Position numbers and translations under genes: made by a program | Source of the DNA: DASPFV01 sp035620975 | GTDB lineage: Bacteria > Acidobacteriota > Vicinamibacteria > Vicinamibacterales > 2-12-FULL-66-21 | DNA: 11,891 nucleotides | Assembly: GCA_035620975.1 (NCBI GenBank) | Contig: DASPFV010000148.1 | Location: forward strand, 1-11,891 | Direction of reading: 5' to 3' | Shown: positions 1 through 5,553 of the stretch, piece by piece | Position numbering within the stretch: the stretch's first letter is position 1 | Layout: the number at the start of each line of letters is the position of its first letter | The notes under the pieces: generated by a model | Seen by the model: the letters and a program-made list of their open reading frames with translations, nothing else | Databases searched by the model: none | What the model was told of the DNA's origin: nothing

Positions 1-148
1 CCACCGCGCCGTGTCCGTACGCGTTGGCCTTGACGACCCCGATGATGCCCGGCGGCTGCGATCCCGAGGACTGCAGGAATCGTGCGATTGCGTGGAAGTT
101 CGCGCGGACGGCCGTGAGGTCTATGCGCGCGACGGTTGGACGGACCAC
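1..148 (-). CDS. alr: alanine racemase, N-terminal part (runs off left edge)
   Basis: Only the first 49 codons lie in the window. The product is a PLP-dependent enzyme interconverting L- and D-alanine for peptidoglycan synthesis in the cytoplasm. The translation starts MVRPTVARIDLTAVRANFHA and ends with VKANAYGHGAV, the family's PLP-lysine signature (the lysine sits in VKANAYGHGA). I chose the GTG at 146-148: no ATG, GTG or TTG lies in frame between it and the upstream in-frame TAG, which is the dnaB stop, and the MxRPT start fits the family. No Shine-Dalgarno sequence precedes it; the upstream bases are a pyrimidine tract forming one arm of an inverted repeat. It lies 78 bases downstream of dnaB on the same strand, a common pairing. 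Identity is certain; the start is likely. Confidence 0.93.
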   Translation of the reverse strand, partial: MVRPTVARIDLTAVRANFHAIARFLQSSGSQPPGIIGVVKANAYGHGAV

Positions 149-156
149 TTCGTGAT

Positions 157-248
157 GGTAAATGGGAAAGGGGAAACGGAAAAGACCTATGGCAGATGTT
201 CGAAAACAGAGAGCGGTTCGCGCCTGCTAATCCCCTTTCCCATTTCCC
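157..248. repeat. 18-base inverted repeat spanning the dnaB-alr junction
   Basis: Bases 157-174 and the reverse complement of 231-248 match at 17 of 18 positions, with a perfect 15-base core (160-174 against 231-245). The arms are about 56 bases apart. In a dnaB-alr transcript the purine arm is the dnaB 3' end and the pyrimidine arm ends 8 bases before the alr GTG. The stem mixes A-U and G-C pairs and could form in RNA. It may be an attenuator or mRNA stabiliser, or simply a repeat copied in inverted orientation. No run of T follows, so I do not call it an intrinsic terminator. Function unknown. Confidence 0.75.
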
Positions 249-1609
249 ATTTCCCATTTCCCATCCGCCAGGTTCTCGAACCGCGTGTGCTCCTTGATGA
301 ACGCCAGCTTCACCGTGCCGGTCGGGCCGTTGCGCTGCTTGCCGACGATGATCTCGGCCACCCCTTCGGCGTCCGGATTCGGCTGGCCGTCGGCGTCGCG
401 GTACTGCTCCTCGCGGAAGATGAACATGACCAGGTCCGCGTCCTGCTCGAGCGCGCCGGACTCGCGCAGGTCCGAGAGCTGCGGCCGGTGGTCCGAGCGC
501 GTCTCGGGTGCGCGCGAGAGCTGCGACAGGGCCACGATGGGCACGTTCAGCTCCTTCGCCAGGCCCTTCAGCGACCGCGAGATGGACGCGAGCTCCTGCT
601 GCCGGCTCTCGAAGCGCCCGCGGCCCTGCATCAGCTGGATGTAGTCGATGATGAGCAGGTGGAGGCCGTGCTCGGCCTTGAGCCGGCGGGCCTTCGCGCG
701 CATCTCCAGCACGCCGATGGACGCGGAGTCGTCGATGTAGACGCGCGCCTCGGCCAGCGTGCCGAGCGCGTGCGAGAGCCGCCCGTAGTCCTTCTCGCTG
801 AGATAGCCGCTGCGGAACCGGTGCGCGTCGATCCGCGCCTCGGACGTGAGCAGGCGCATGAACAGCTGTTCCTTGGACATCTCGAGGCTGAAGAAGCCGA
901 CGATCATCGACGTCGACGTGCCCACGTGCTGCGCCACGTTGAGCACGAAGCTGGTCTTCCCCATCGAGGGCCGCGCCGCCACGAGGACAAGATCCGACGG
1001 CTGGAGCCCCGAGGTCATCGCGTCGAGGTCGGCGAAGCCCGTCGGCACCCCGGTCACCAGCCCTTTGTGCTGCTGCAGCTTCTCGATGGTCGTGAAGCTG
1101 CTCTGGACGAGGTCCCGCAGGGGCACGAACCCGGCGCGAATCCGGTCCTCGGCAATCGCGAAGATCGCCCGCTCGGCTTCGTCCAGGAGCAGGTCCGGCT
1201 CCTGCTCGGCCTCGTACGCCTCGGCCAGGATCTTGTTGGCCGAGTGGATCAGGCTGCGGAGGGTCGATTTCTCCTTGACGATCCGCGCGTAGTACTCGAC
1301 GTTGGCCGAGCGGGGCACGCCGTCGGCGAGCGACGCCAGGTAGGCGGGGCCGCCCACTTCGTCGAGATCTCCCGCCCTGAGCAGCTCCTCCTTCAGCGTG
1401 AGGAAGTCGATGGCATCGCCGCGCTCGCTGAGCGCCACCATCCGGTCGAAGATCCGCCGGTGCGCGTCGCGGAAGAAATCGCGGGCGTCGATCAGCTCCG
1501 CCGCGTGGTTGAACGCCTCGTTCGAGATCAGGATCGCACCGAGCACCGACTTCTCGGCGTCCAGGCTGTGGGGCAGAGTACGTTCAGGAGGGGCGACGGT
1601 GTCGGCCAT
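227..1609 (-). CDS. dnaB: replicative DNA helicase DnaB
   Basis: 460 residues, the usual size, with no intein. DnaB is the hexameric 5'-3' helicase that unwinds DNA at the replication fork and recruits primase. The N-terminal helical domain (about 10-155) begins PHSLDAEKSVLGAIL. The RecA-like ATPase domain has Walker A ARPSMGKTS (212-220), the catalytic Glu in SLEMS (E243), Walker B LLIIDY (318-323), QLSR (363-366) and the arginine-finger region KQRNGPTG (424-431). The start ATG at 1607-1609 has only a weak upstream purine stretch. After the usual family end near TRFENLA the protein carries a 12-residue tail (GKWEMGNGKGD and neighbours) encoded by a heptamer repeat, which looks like an accidental extension. 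The gene is separated from rplI by a strong hairpin and from alr by 78 bases, so it may have its own promoter. Identity is certain. Confidence 0.98.
   Translation of the reverse strand: MADTVAPPERTLPHSLDAEKSVLGAILISNEAFNHAAELIDARDFFRDAHRRIFDRMVALSERGDAIDFLTLKEELLRAGDLDEVGGPAYLASLADGVPRSANVEYYARIVKEKSTLRSLIHSANKILAEAYEAEQEPDLLLDEAERAIFAIAEDRIRAGFVPLRDLVQSSFTTIEKLQQHKGLVTGVPTGFADLDAMTSGLQPSDLVLVAARPSMGKTSFVLNVAQHVGTSTSMIVGFFSLEMSKEQLFMRLLTSEARIDAHRFRSGYLSEKDYGRLSHALGTLAEARVYIDDSASIGVLEMRAKARRLKAEHGLHLLIIDYIQLMQGRGRFESRQQELASISRSLKGLAKELNVPIVALSQLSRAPETRSDHRPQLSDLRESGALEQDADLVMFIFREEQYRDADGQPNPDAEGVAEIIVGKQRNGPTGTVKLAFIKEHTRFENLADGKWEMGNGKGD
232..262 (-). repeat. GGGAAAT heptamer tandem repeat, G-quadruplex motif
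   Basis: On the minus strand this stretch is four GGG runs separated by AAAT, AAAT and AAAT, then AAA and a GGGG run. That is five G-runs of at least three with loops of 3-4 bases, satisfying the usual G3+N1-7 quadruplex pattern. The unit is 7 bases, not a multiple of three, so it is read in shifting frames and encodes the last residues of DnaB. The G-rich strand is the coding strand, so the mRNA could also fold into an RNA quadruplex just before the dnaB stop codon. Confidence 0.85.
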
Positions 1610-1624
1610 GGAACGGAACGGGCG

Positions 1625-1652
1625 ATCCTGCGCGATGGATGCACAGCAGGAT
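1625..1652. promoter_or_regulatory. dyad symmetry upstream of dnaB
   Basis: ATCCTGC at 1625-1631 is the perfect inverted copy of GCAGGAT at 1646-1652, with a 14-base spacer, all within the 111-base rplI-dnaB gap. Its dnaB-distal arm overlaps a weak -10-like TATCCT (minus strand, 1648-1653). No convincing -35 box is present. It could be an operator or a hairpin in the dnaB 5' UTR. A 7-base dyad can arise by chance in GC-rich DNA, so confidence is low. Confidence 0.3.
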
Positions 1653-1688
1653 ACACCAGCCTGCCCGCGATCGCGCGGCCGACGTGAA

Positions 1689-1716
1689 CGCGGGCCCGGC
1701 CGGCCCCGGGCCCGCG
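1689..1716 (-). terminator. strong GC hairpin after rplI
   Basis: An 11-base-pair perfect stem (1689-1699 with 1706-1716, CGCGGGCCCGG against its complement) and a 6-base loop lie 4 bases beyond the rplI stop codon. Position and stability suggest the end of the rpsF-rpsR-rplI transcript or a 3' stabilising hairpin. The downstream minus-strand sequence has only two T residues, not a U-tract, so it is at best a non-canonical intrinsic terminator, as often seen in high-GC genomes. Confidence 0.55.
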
Positions 1717-1720
1717 AGGA

Positions 1721-2170
1721 CTATTTCTGTTCCGGCACGACCTTGACGCGGAGCTGCACCACGACCTCGCGGTGGATCCTGAGCGGCACCGTGACCTCGC
1801 CGAGCGTCTTCAGCGGCTCGGGGAGCTGGATCTTCCGCCGGTCCACTTCGACCCCCTGCGCCTGCAACGCCTGCGCGATGTCGGACGAGGTCACTGATCC
1901 GTACAGGGTCTCGTTCTCCCCGACCCGGCGCGCGATCTCCAGCTCGAGCTGGGTGATGCGCTGGGCCAGCGCTTCGGCCTGCGACCGCTCCTCGGCATCG
2001 CGGGCTTCCGCCGCCTTGCGTTCGCGCTCGATCTGGCGCTTGTTGGTTTCCGTCACCGCCAGCGCCAGCTTCCGCGGCAGCAGGTAGTTGCGCGCGTAGC
2101 CCTCGGCGACCTTGACGACGTCGCCGCGGCGTCCGAGGTGGTCCACGTGTTCTCGCAGGATGACTTCCAT
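1721..2170 (-). CDS. rplI: 50S ribosomal protein L9
   Basis: 149 residues, normal for L9, a two-domain protein that binds 23S rRNA near the L1 stalk and affects frame maintenance. The N-terminal domain begins MEVILREHVDHLGRRGDVV and carries the L9 signature at 13-32 (GRRGDVVKVAEGYARNYLLP). A long connecting helix rich in Glu, Arg and Ala follows (about 42-82). The C-terminal domain (about 85-149) contains LYGSVTSSDIA. The ATG at 2168-2170 has GGAGA about 10 bases upstream. It is third in the rpsF-rpsR-rplI set, 27 bases after rpsR, and is followed at once by a strong hairpin. Nothing abnormal. Confidence 0.98.
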   Translation of the reverse strand: MEVILREHVDHLGRRGDVVKVAEGYARNYLLPRKLALAVTETNKRQIERERKAAEARDAEERSQAEALAQRITQLELEIARRVGENETLYGSVTSSDIAQALQAQGVEVDRRKIQLPEPLKTLGEVTVPLRIHREVVVQLRVKVVPEQK

Positions 2171-2197
2171 GGCTCGGGAATCTCCGGGTCTACCGGG

Positions 2198-2497
2198 TCA
2201 GTCGGTCACGTACGGAATGAGCGCCAGCTGCCGGGCACGCTTGATGGCCGTCTGGAGCTTGCGCTGGTGCATCGCGCACGTACCCGAAATCCGGCGCGGC
2301 TGGATCTTCCCGCGTTCGGGCACGAACGGCGCGAGCAGCCGCACGTCCTTGTAGTTGATGTAATCGATCTTCTCCGCGCAGAACCTGCACACGCGGCGAC
2401 GGCGGAAGAAGCCGCCGCGACGCGGCGCGTCGCCCTTGCCCTTGTCGCGGTCGCCGCCCTTCGCCCCGCGCCCCCGCCCGCTCCGTTCGTCGCTCAT
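2198..2497 (-). CDS. rpsR: 30S ribosomal protein S18
   Basis: 99 residues. S18 binds the platform of the 30S subunit as a dimer with S6. The core runs from about residue 36 (VCRFCAEKIDYINYKDVRLL) to the C-terminus (RARQLALIPYVTD). A 35-residue Gly/Arg/Lys-rich leader (GRGRGAKGGDRDKGKG) precedes it and is longer than in short S18 proteins; it is probably disordered and RNA-binding. C37, C40, C74 and H77 form a C-x2-C ... C-x2-H arrangement, consistent with the metal-binding (C+) version of S18. The ATG overlaps the rpsF stop in an ATGA (2494-2497), and a strong GGAGGT lies 7 bases before it inside rpsF, so translation should be coupled to S6. That fits the stoichiometry of an S6:S18 dimer. Confidence 0.97.
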   Translation of the reverse strand: MSDERSGRGRGAKGGDRDKGKGDAPRRGGFFRRRRVCRFCAEKIDYINYKDVRLLAPFVPERGKIQPRRISGTCAMHQRKLQTAIKRARQLALIPYVTD

Positions 2498-2943
2498 CGC
2501 TGAACCTCCAGGCCCTCACGCTCCTCGTCGTGATCCGCATCGCCCCGGCTCTCGCCGGGCACCGGTTCGGGCGGCAGCCCGCGCGCCGTGCGCCGCCGCG
2601 CCTGCGTCGCCTTCCGCGCGGCGCGCGTCCGCTCGGCCACGCGCAACTCCTCGTCCACCCGGACGACCAGGTGCCGGATGACCTGATCGATCACGCGCAG
2701 CCGCCGATCGATTTCCTTCATCAGCTCGCCCGAGCCGCTGATGGTCTCGACGACGTAGTTGCCTTCGCGCTGGTGGCCGATCTCGTACGCCAGTTTCCGC
2801 CGGCCCCAGTTCTCAGTCCTGTCGAGGGTGCCGCTGAACCGCTGGACGATCTGTTCGATCTGCGCGTGGAGATCCGCGACCTCCTGATCGGAGGCCTCGG
2901 GTGTGACGATGTAGACGAGCTCGTACTGTCTGGTCGTGCTCAT
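2494..2943 (-). CDS. rpsF: 30S ribosomal protein S6
   Basis: 149 residues. The S6 ferredoxin-like core covers about 5-100: YELVYIVTPEASDQEV at the start, WGRRKLAYEI (46-55) in the RNA/S18-binding face and REGNYVVETI (59-68). A charged, Arg- then Glu/Asp-rich tail (about 101-149) extends beyond the core; variable S6 tails are known (in E. coli the tail is polyglutamylated). ATG at 2941-2943 has an excellent Shine-Dalgarno AAGGAGA at 2947-2953. It is the first gene of rpsF-rpsR-rplI, with no ssb or priB between S6 and S18. The 61-base gap to pth holds a structure that can pair with the Shine-Dalgarno (separate entry), so the set may be translationally autoregulated. Confidence 0.97.
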   Translation of the reverse strand: MSTTRQYELVYIVTPEASDQEVADLHAQIEQIVQRFSGTLDRTENWGRRKLAYEIGHQREGNYVVETISGSGELMKEIDRRLRVIDQVIRHLVVRVDEELRVAERTRAARKATQARRRTARGLPPEPVPGESRGDADHDEEREGLEVQR

Positions 2944-2992
2944 GTGTCTCCTTCTGGACTGAGCGGCCGGCCACCCGCGGCCGGCAAGGAGA
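2944..2992 (-). promoter_or_regulatory. structured rpsF leader able to hide the ribosome binding site
   Basis: In the minus-strand RNA, UCUCCUU (2992-2986) is perfectly complementary to the rpsF Shine-Dalgarno AAGGAGA (2953-2947). Immediately inside lies a 7-base-pair GC hairpin (GCCGGCC 2985-2979 with GGCCGGC 2972-2966, 6-base loop GCGGGU), followed by 12 unpaired bases. The layout is an outer stem enclosing an inner hairpin, which would sequester the ribosome binding site when closed. S6:S18 complexes are known to bind a leader in front of rpsF in many bacteria. I do not see that motif's conserved CCG clearly displayed here, so identity with it is a hypothesis. Confidence 0.55.
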
Positions 2993-3004
2993 AAGATATG
3001 TGGC

Positions 3005-3574
3005 TTACTCCTGCTCTTCCCGACGATTGAACCGGTTCATCACCGGCTCGATGCCCTCCGCCACGAACACCTCGACCGCGTCGGCGGCCCGCGCCACGGC
3101 ATCCCGCGCCGCCTCGCGCTCGTCCGGCTCGAACGTGCTCAGCACGTGGTCGGCGAGATCGCGACGGCCATCGCCGCGCCCCACTCCGATCCGCAGCCGG
3201 GCGAACTCTTCGGTCCCGAGCTGCTCGACGAGCGACCGGAGGCCGTTGTGCCCGCCGGGCGATCCCGAGCGCCGCGTGCGCAGCCGGCCGAGCTCGAGCT
3301 GCACCTCGTCGACCACCACGAGCAGATCCGGCAGCGCCACCTTGTAGAACTGCATCACCTGCTGCACGGCGAAGCCGCTGCGGTTCATGAACGTCAGCGG
3401 CTTCACGAGCAGCGCGGACGCGACCCGCCACTTCGCCATCACCGCGTCGGCCGGCGCCGATTCCCACGACAGCCCGTGCCGGTCCGCCAGCACCTGGAGG
3501 ACCTCGAACCCCACGTTGTGCCGGGTCCCGGCGTAGCTCCGGCCGGGATTGCCGAGTCCGACGATCAGCTTCAC
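3005..3574 (-). CDS. pth: peptidyl-tRNA hydrolase
   Basis: 189 residues, typical of bacterial Pth. It cleaves the ester bond of peptidyl-tRNAs that drop off the ribosome, recycling tRNA. Family hallmarks are all present: MKLIVGLGNPG at the start, catalytic His in TRHNVG (H19), FMNRSG (N64), the Asp of VVVDEVQLELG (D89), and the GSPGGHNGLRS loop (H109, N110). It starts with GTG (3572-3574), with no clear Shine-Dalgarno; the LIVGLGNPG motif fixes the start. It lies 34 bases downstream of rplY and probably shares the prs-rplY-pth transcript. In many genomes ychF follows pth; here rpsF follows instead. Confidence 0.98.
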   Translation of the reverse strand: MKLIVGLGNPGRSYAGTRHNVGFEVLQVLADRHGLSWESAPADAVMAKWRVASALLVKPLTFMNRSGFAVQQVMQFYKVALPDLLVVVDEVQLELGRLRTRRSGSPGGHNGLRSLVEQLGTEEFARLRIGVGRGDGRRDLADHVLSTFEPDEREAARDAVARAADAVEVFVAEGIEPVMNRFNRREEQE

Positions 3575-3608
3575 CGGAAACCGAGGCGCACGCCCGTCGC
3601 GTCCGGGG

Positions 3609-4268
3609 CTACTCCTCGTCCTTCTCGGTCTTTCCCTTCTTGATCACCTCGGGCTCGGCCGGCGCCGCGACGGCAGCGGTGGCCTCGGCTGGGGCCGGCT
3701 CCTCCTCCGCCCTCAGCGCGACGACGTGGACGAGCATGGTGTCGGGCTCGCTCACGGGCTTCCAGCGCGCCCCTTCGATCTTCAGGTCGCGCACGCGGAC
3801 GCCCTGGTTCAGCATCAGCTCCGACACGTCGATGGTGATGCTCTCCGGAATGTCGCCCGGCAGCGTCTCGATCTCGATCTCGCGGTGCACGAAATCGATG
3901 ATGCCCCCCTGCTGCTTGACGCCGCGGGCCTCGCCCTTCAGCACCACCGGCACCGTCACCGTGATGGCCCGATCCATCGCCACCTGGAAGAAGTCGGCGT
4001 GCAGGAGCTTGTGATCGATCGGGTCGAGCTGGTACTCCTTCACCATGACCCGGGTGTCGCCGCCGTCGAGCTGCAACCCGATGAGCGTGTTCACGCCCGA
4101 CTCCGAGTGCAGGATCCGCAGCAGCGCCTTGGGATCGACCGCAATCTCGACCGCCCTGTTCTTCTCCGTCCCGTAGAGGACCGCCGGAATCCGCCCGGAC
4201 GCCCGGAGTCGGCGCGCCGCGTTCTTGCCCCGTTCGTCCCGCTTCTCCGCCTGCAATGTTGCGTTCAT
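3609..4268 (-). CDS. rplY: 50S ribosomal protein L25 (general stress protein Ctc type)
   Basis: 219 residues, the long two-domain L25/CTC/TL5 form that binds 5S rRNA. The N-terminal L25 domain (about 3-95) contains RGKNAARRLRASGRIPAVLYG and the VKEYQLDPIDHKLLHADF segment. The C-terminal beta domain (about 100-185) contains VPVVLKGEARGVKQQGGI and LPGDIPESITIDVSEL. The last 33 residues are Ala/Pro/Glu-rich and end KKGKTEKDEE, probably disordered. The ATG at 4266-4268 was chosen because it gives the canonical start; the same frame stays open further upstream, but only as a shadow across prs. The prs-rplY-pth order is a widespread conserved cluster. The gap to prs is made of degenerate 7-base repeats. 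Confidence 0.97.
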   Translation of the reverse strand: MNATLQAEKRDERGKNAARRLRASGRIPAVLYGTEKNRAVEIAVDPKALLRILHSESGVNTLIGLQLDGGDTRVMVKEYQLDPIDHKLLHADFFQVAMDRAITVTVPVVLKGEARGVKQQGGIIDFVHREIEIETLPGDIPESITIDVSELMLNQGVRVRDLKIEGARWKPVSEPDTMLVHVVALRAEEEPAPAEATAAVAAPAEPEVIKKGKTEKDEE

Positions 4269-4302
4269 GACCAGCTCTCGGCTCCGGCTCCCAGCGTCCA
4301 GC
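4269..4302 (-). repeat. degenerate 7-base repeats filling the prs-rplY gap
   Basis: Read on the minus strand the gap is GCTGGAC, GCTGGGA, GCCGGA, GCCGAGA, GCTGGTC, ending exactly at the rplY ATG: four 7-mers and one 6-mer sharing GCYGG or GCYGA. An imperfect hairpin is also possible (GCTCTC 4309-4304 with GAGAGC 4279-4274). This is a second period-7 array beside the one ending dnaB, with a different unit. The function is unknown; it may be a slippage-prone spacer. Confidence 0.55.
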
Positions 4303-4315
4303 TGAGAGCGCTCGT

Positions 4316-5263
4316 TCACACAAAGAGCGAGGAGACCGACGTCTCCTCGTGAATGCTCCGAATCGCCTGCCCGAGCAGCCGCGCCACCGACAGCTGCTTG
4401 ATCTTCTTGCAGCAGCGCGCCCGCTCGCCGTTGAGCGGAATCGTGTTGGTGATGATCACCTGATCGATCGGCGCGGCCTCCAGCCGCTCGATGGCGGGGC
4501 CGGAGAGCACGCCGTGCACCGCGCATGCCAGCACGCGCCTGGCGCCGTTGTCCTTCAAGGCGGTCGCCGCCTTCACGATCGTGCCGGCCGTGTCGATGAT
4601 GTCGTCCTGGATGATGCAGGTCCGACCCGTCACGTCGCCCACCACGTTCATCACGTCCGTCGTGCCATCGTCGCTGCGCCGCTTGTCGATGATGGCCAGC
4701 TCCGCGTCGAGCCGCTTGGCGTAGGCCCGCGCCCGCTCGGCGCCGCCCGCGTCCGGTGACACGATCGTGAGATCCGGCTGCTGCAGCCGCGCGCAGTAGT
4801 CGATGATCACCGGCGCCGCAAACAGGTGATCCACCGGGATGTCGAAGAAGCCCTGGATCTGCGCCTTGTGCAGATCCATGGTCAGGACCCGGTTCGCGCC
4901 GGCCGCGCTCAGCAGATTCGCCACGAGCTTGGCCGAGATCGGCACGCGCGGCTTGTCCTTCCGATCCTGCCGCGCGTAACCGTAGTACGGAATCACCGCC
5001 GTGATGCGCGACGCCGACGAGCGGCGGAACGCATCCATCATCACGCACAGCTCGATGAGGTGCCGATCGACATCCGCGCACGTGGGCTGCACCAGGAAGA
5101 CGTCAGTGCCGCGGATGTTCTCGTCGATCTGAAACGACACCTCCGTGTCGGGGAACCGCTGCAGCCGCGCATGGCCCGGTGATACCCCCAGGAACTCTCC
5201 GATCTCGGCGGCCAGAGCCGGATGGGCGCTGCCGGAAAACAGCTTCAGCTGTCCTCGACTCAT
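4316..5263 (-). CDS. prs: ribose-phosphate pyrophosphokinase (PRPP synthetase)
   Basis: 315 residues, full length. It makes PRPP from ribose 5-phosphate and ATP, feeding purine, pyrimidine, NAD, histidine and tryptophan synthesis. Visible motifs are the start LKLFSGSAHPALA, FPDTEVSFQIDENIRG (37-52), the ATP-binding YGYARQDRK (94-102), MDLHKAQIQGFFDIPVDHL (129-147, with the conserved His at 132), SPDAGG (169-174), and the PRPP loop DDIIDTAGT (220-228). It is a class I enzyme by these motifs. The ATG at 5261-5263 has only a weak upstream GGTGAG. tRNA-Gln ends 34 bases upstream, so tRNA and prs are probably co-transcribed, and rplY follows after 47 bases. Confidence 0.98.
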   Translation of the reverse strand: MSRGQLKLFSGSAHPALAAEIGEFLGVSPGHARLQRFPDTEVSFQIDENIRGTDVFLVQPTCADVDRHLIELCVMMDAFRRSSASRITAVIPYYGYARQDRKDKPRVPISAKLVANLLSAAGANRVLTMDLHKAQIQGFFDIPVDHLFAAPVIIDYCARLQQPDLTIVSPDAGGAERARAYAKRLDAELAIIDKRRSDDGTTDVMNVVGDVTGRTCIIQDDIIDTAGTIVKAATALKDNGARRVLACAVHGVLSGPAIERLEAAPIDQVIITNTIPLNGERARCCKKIKQLSVARLLGQAIRSIHEETSVSSLFV

Positions 5264-5297
5264 ACGGCCGATCTCACCGAACGCGTGCTCCCGTAAC

Positions 5298-5372
5298 TGG
5301 TTGGGGCGGAAGGATTCGAACCTTCGAATACGGGATCCAAAGTCCCGCGCCTTACCGCTTGGCCACGCCCCA
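5298..5372 (-). tRNA. tRNA-Gln, anticodon TTG
   Basis: The 75-base minus-strand gene folds into a full cloverleaf. The acceptor stem is TGGGGCG with CGCCCCA; the D-arm is GCCAAGCGGTAAGGC; the anticodon stem CGGGA/TCCCG carries the loop CTTTGGA, giving anticodon TTG (reads CAA); the T-arm is GAAGG-TTCGAAT-CCTTC. The discriminator is A and the 3' CCA is encoded. The U1-A72 first pair and overall sequence resemble E. coli tRNA-Gln, where U1-A72 is an identity element for glutaminyl-tRNA synthetase. It lies between ispE and prs. Confidence 0.97.
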
Positions 5373-5523
5373 CCGACTACCCGCGAGGGTCAGCCAACGG
5401 CGGCCCCGCGGGACACGCCTGCGCGCAACCTGATCTTGGAAACGTCGACCGCACCCGGCAGGCAACCCCCCGCCGCTCGCGTGGCGACCCTGCGCGGTCC
5501 GCGGGCACCTCCGCAAGAGATTC

Positions 5524-5553
5524 AGTGTATACGGGAGCCAGTCGCCCGGTCAA
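5524..5553 (-). promoter_or_regulatory. sigma70-type promoter for tRNA-Gln-prs
   Basis: On the minus strand TTGACC (5553-5548) is followed after 16 bases by TATACA (5531-5526), or after 18 bases by TACACT (5529-5524). The -35 box contains the TGA stop codon of ispE. Transcription would start near 5517, leaving a leader of about 145 bases before tRNA-Gln. I see no other feature in 5373-5523. This is the best consensus promoter on the minus strand of the window. Confidence 0.6.

Noticed and set aside
231..264. CRISPR-like or telomere-like array
   Set aside because: The 7-base unit has no spacers and only about four copies, inside the end of dnaB; it is a simple tandem repeat.
11..1687. A 558-codon plus-strand open frame opposite dnaB
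   Set aside because: It lies antisense to an unmistakable dnaB; the translation is Arg/His/Leu/Val-rich with no recognisable motif, as expected for the opposite strand of a high-GC gene.
4269..5081. Upstream in-frame extension of rplY (to 490 codons)
   Set aside because: It overlaps prs in another frame and the extra residues are low-complexity; L25 starts at the ATG at 4266-4268.
5298..5372. tRNA-Gln as a phage or island attachment site
   Set aside because: No integrase gene, no duplicated tRNA 3' end and no foreign cargo is visible in the window; the conserved operon continues on both sides.
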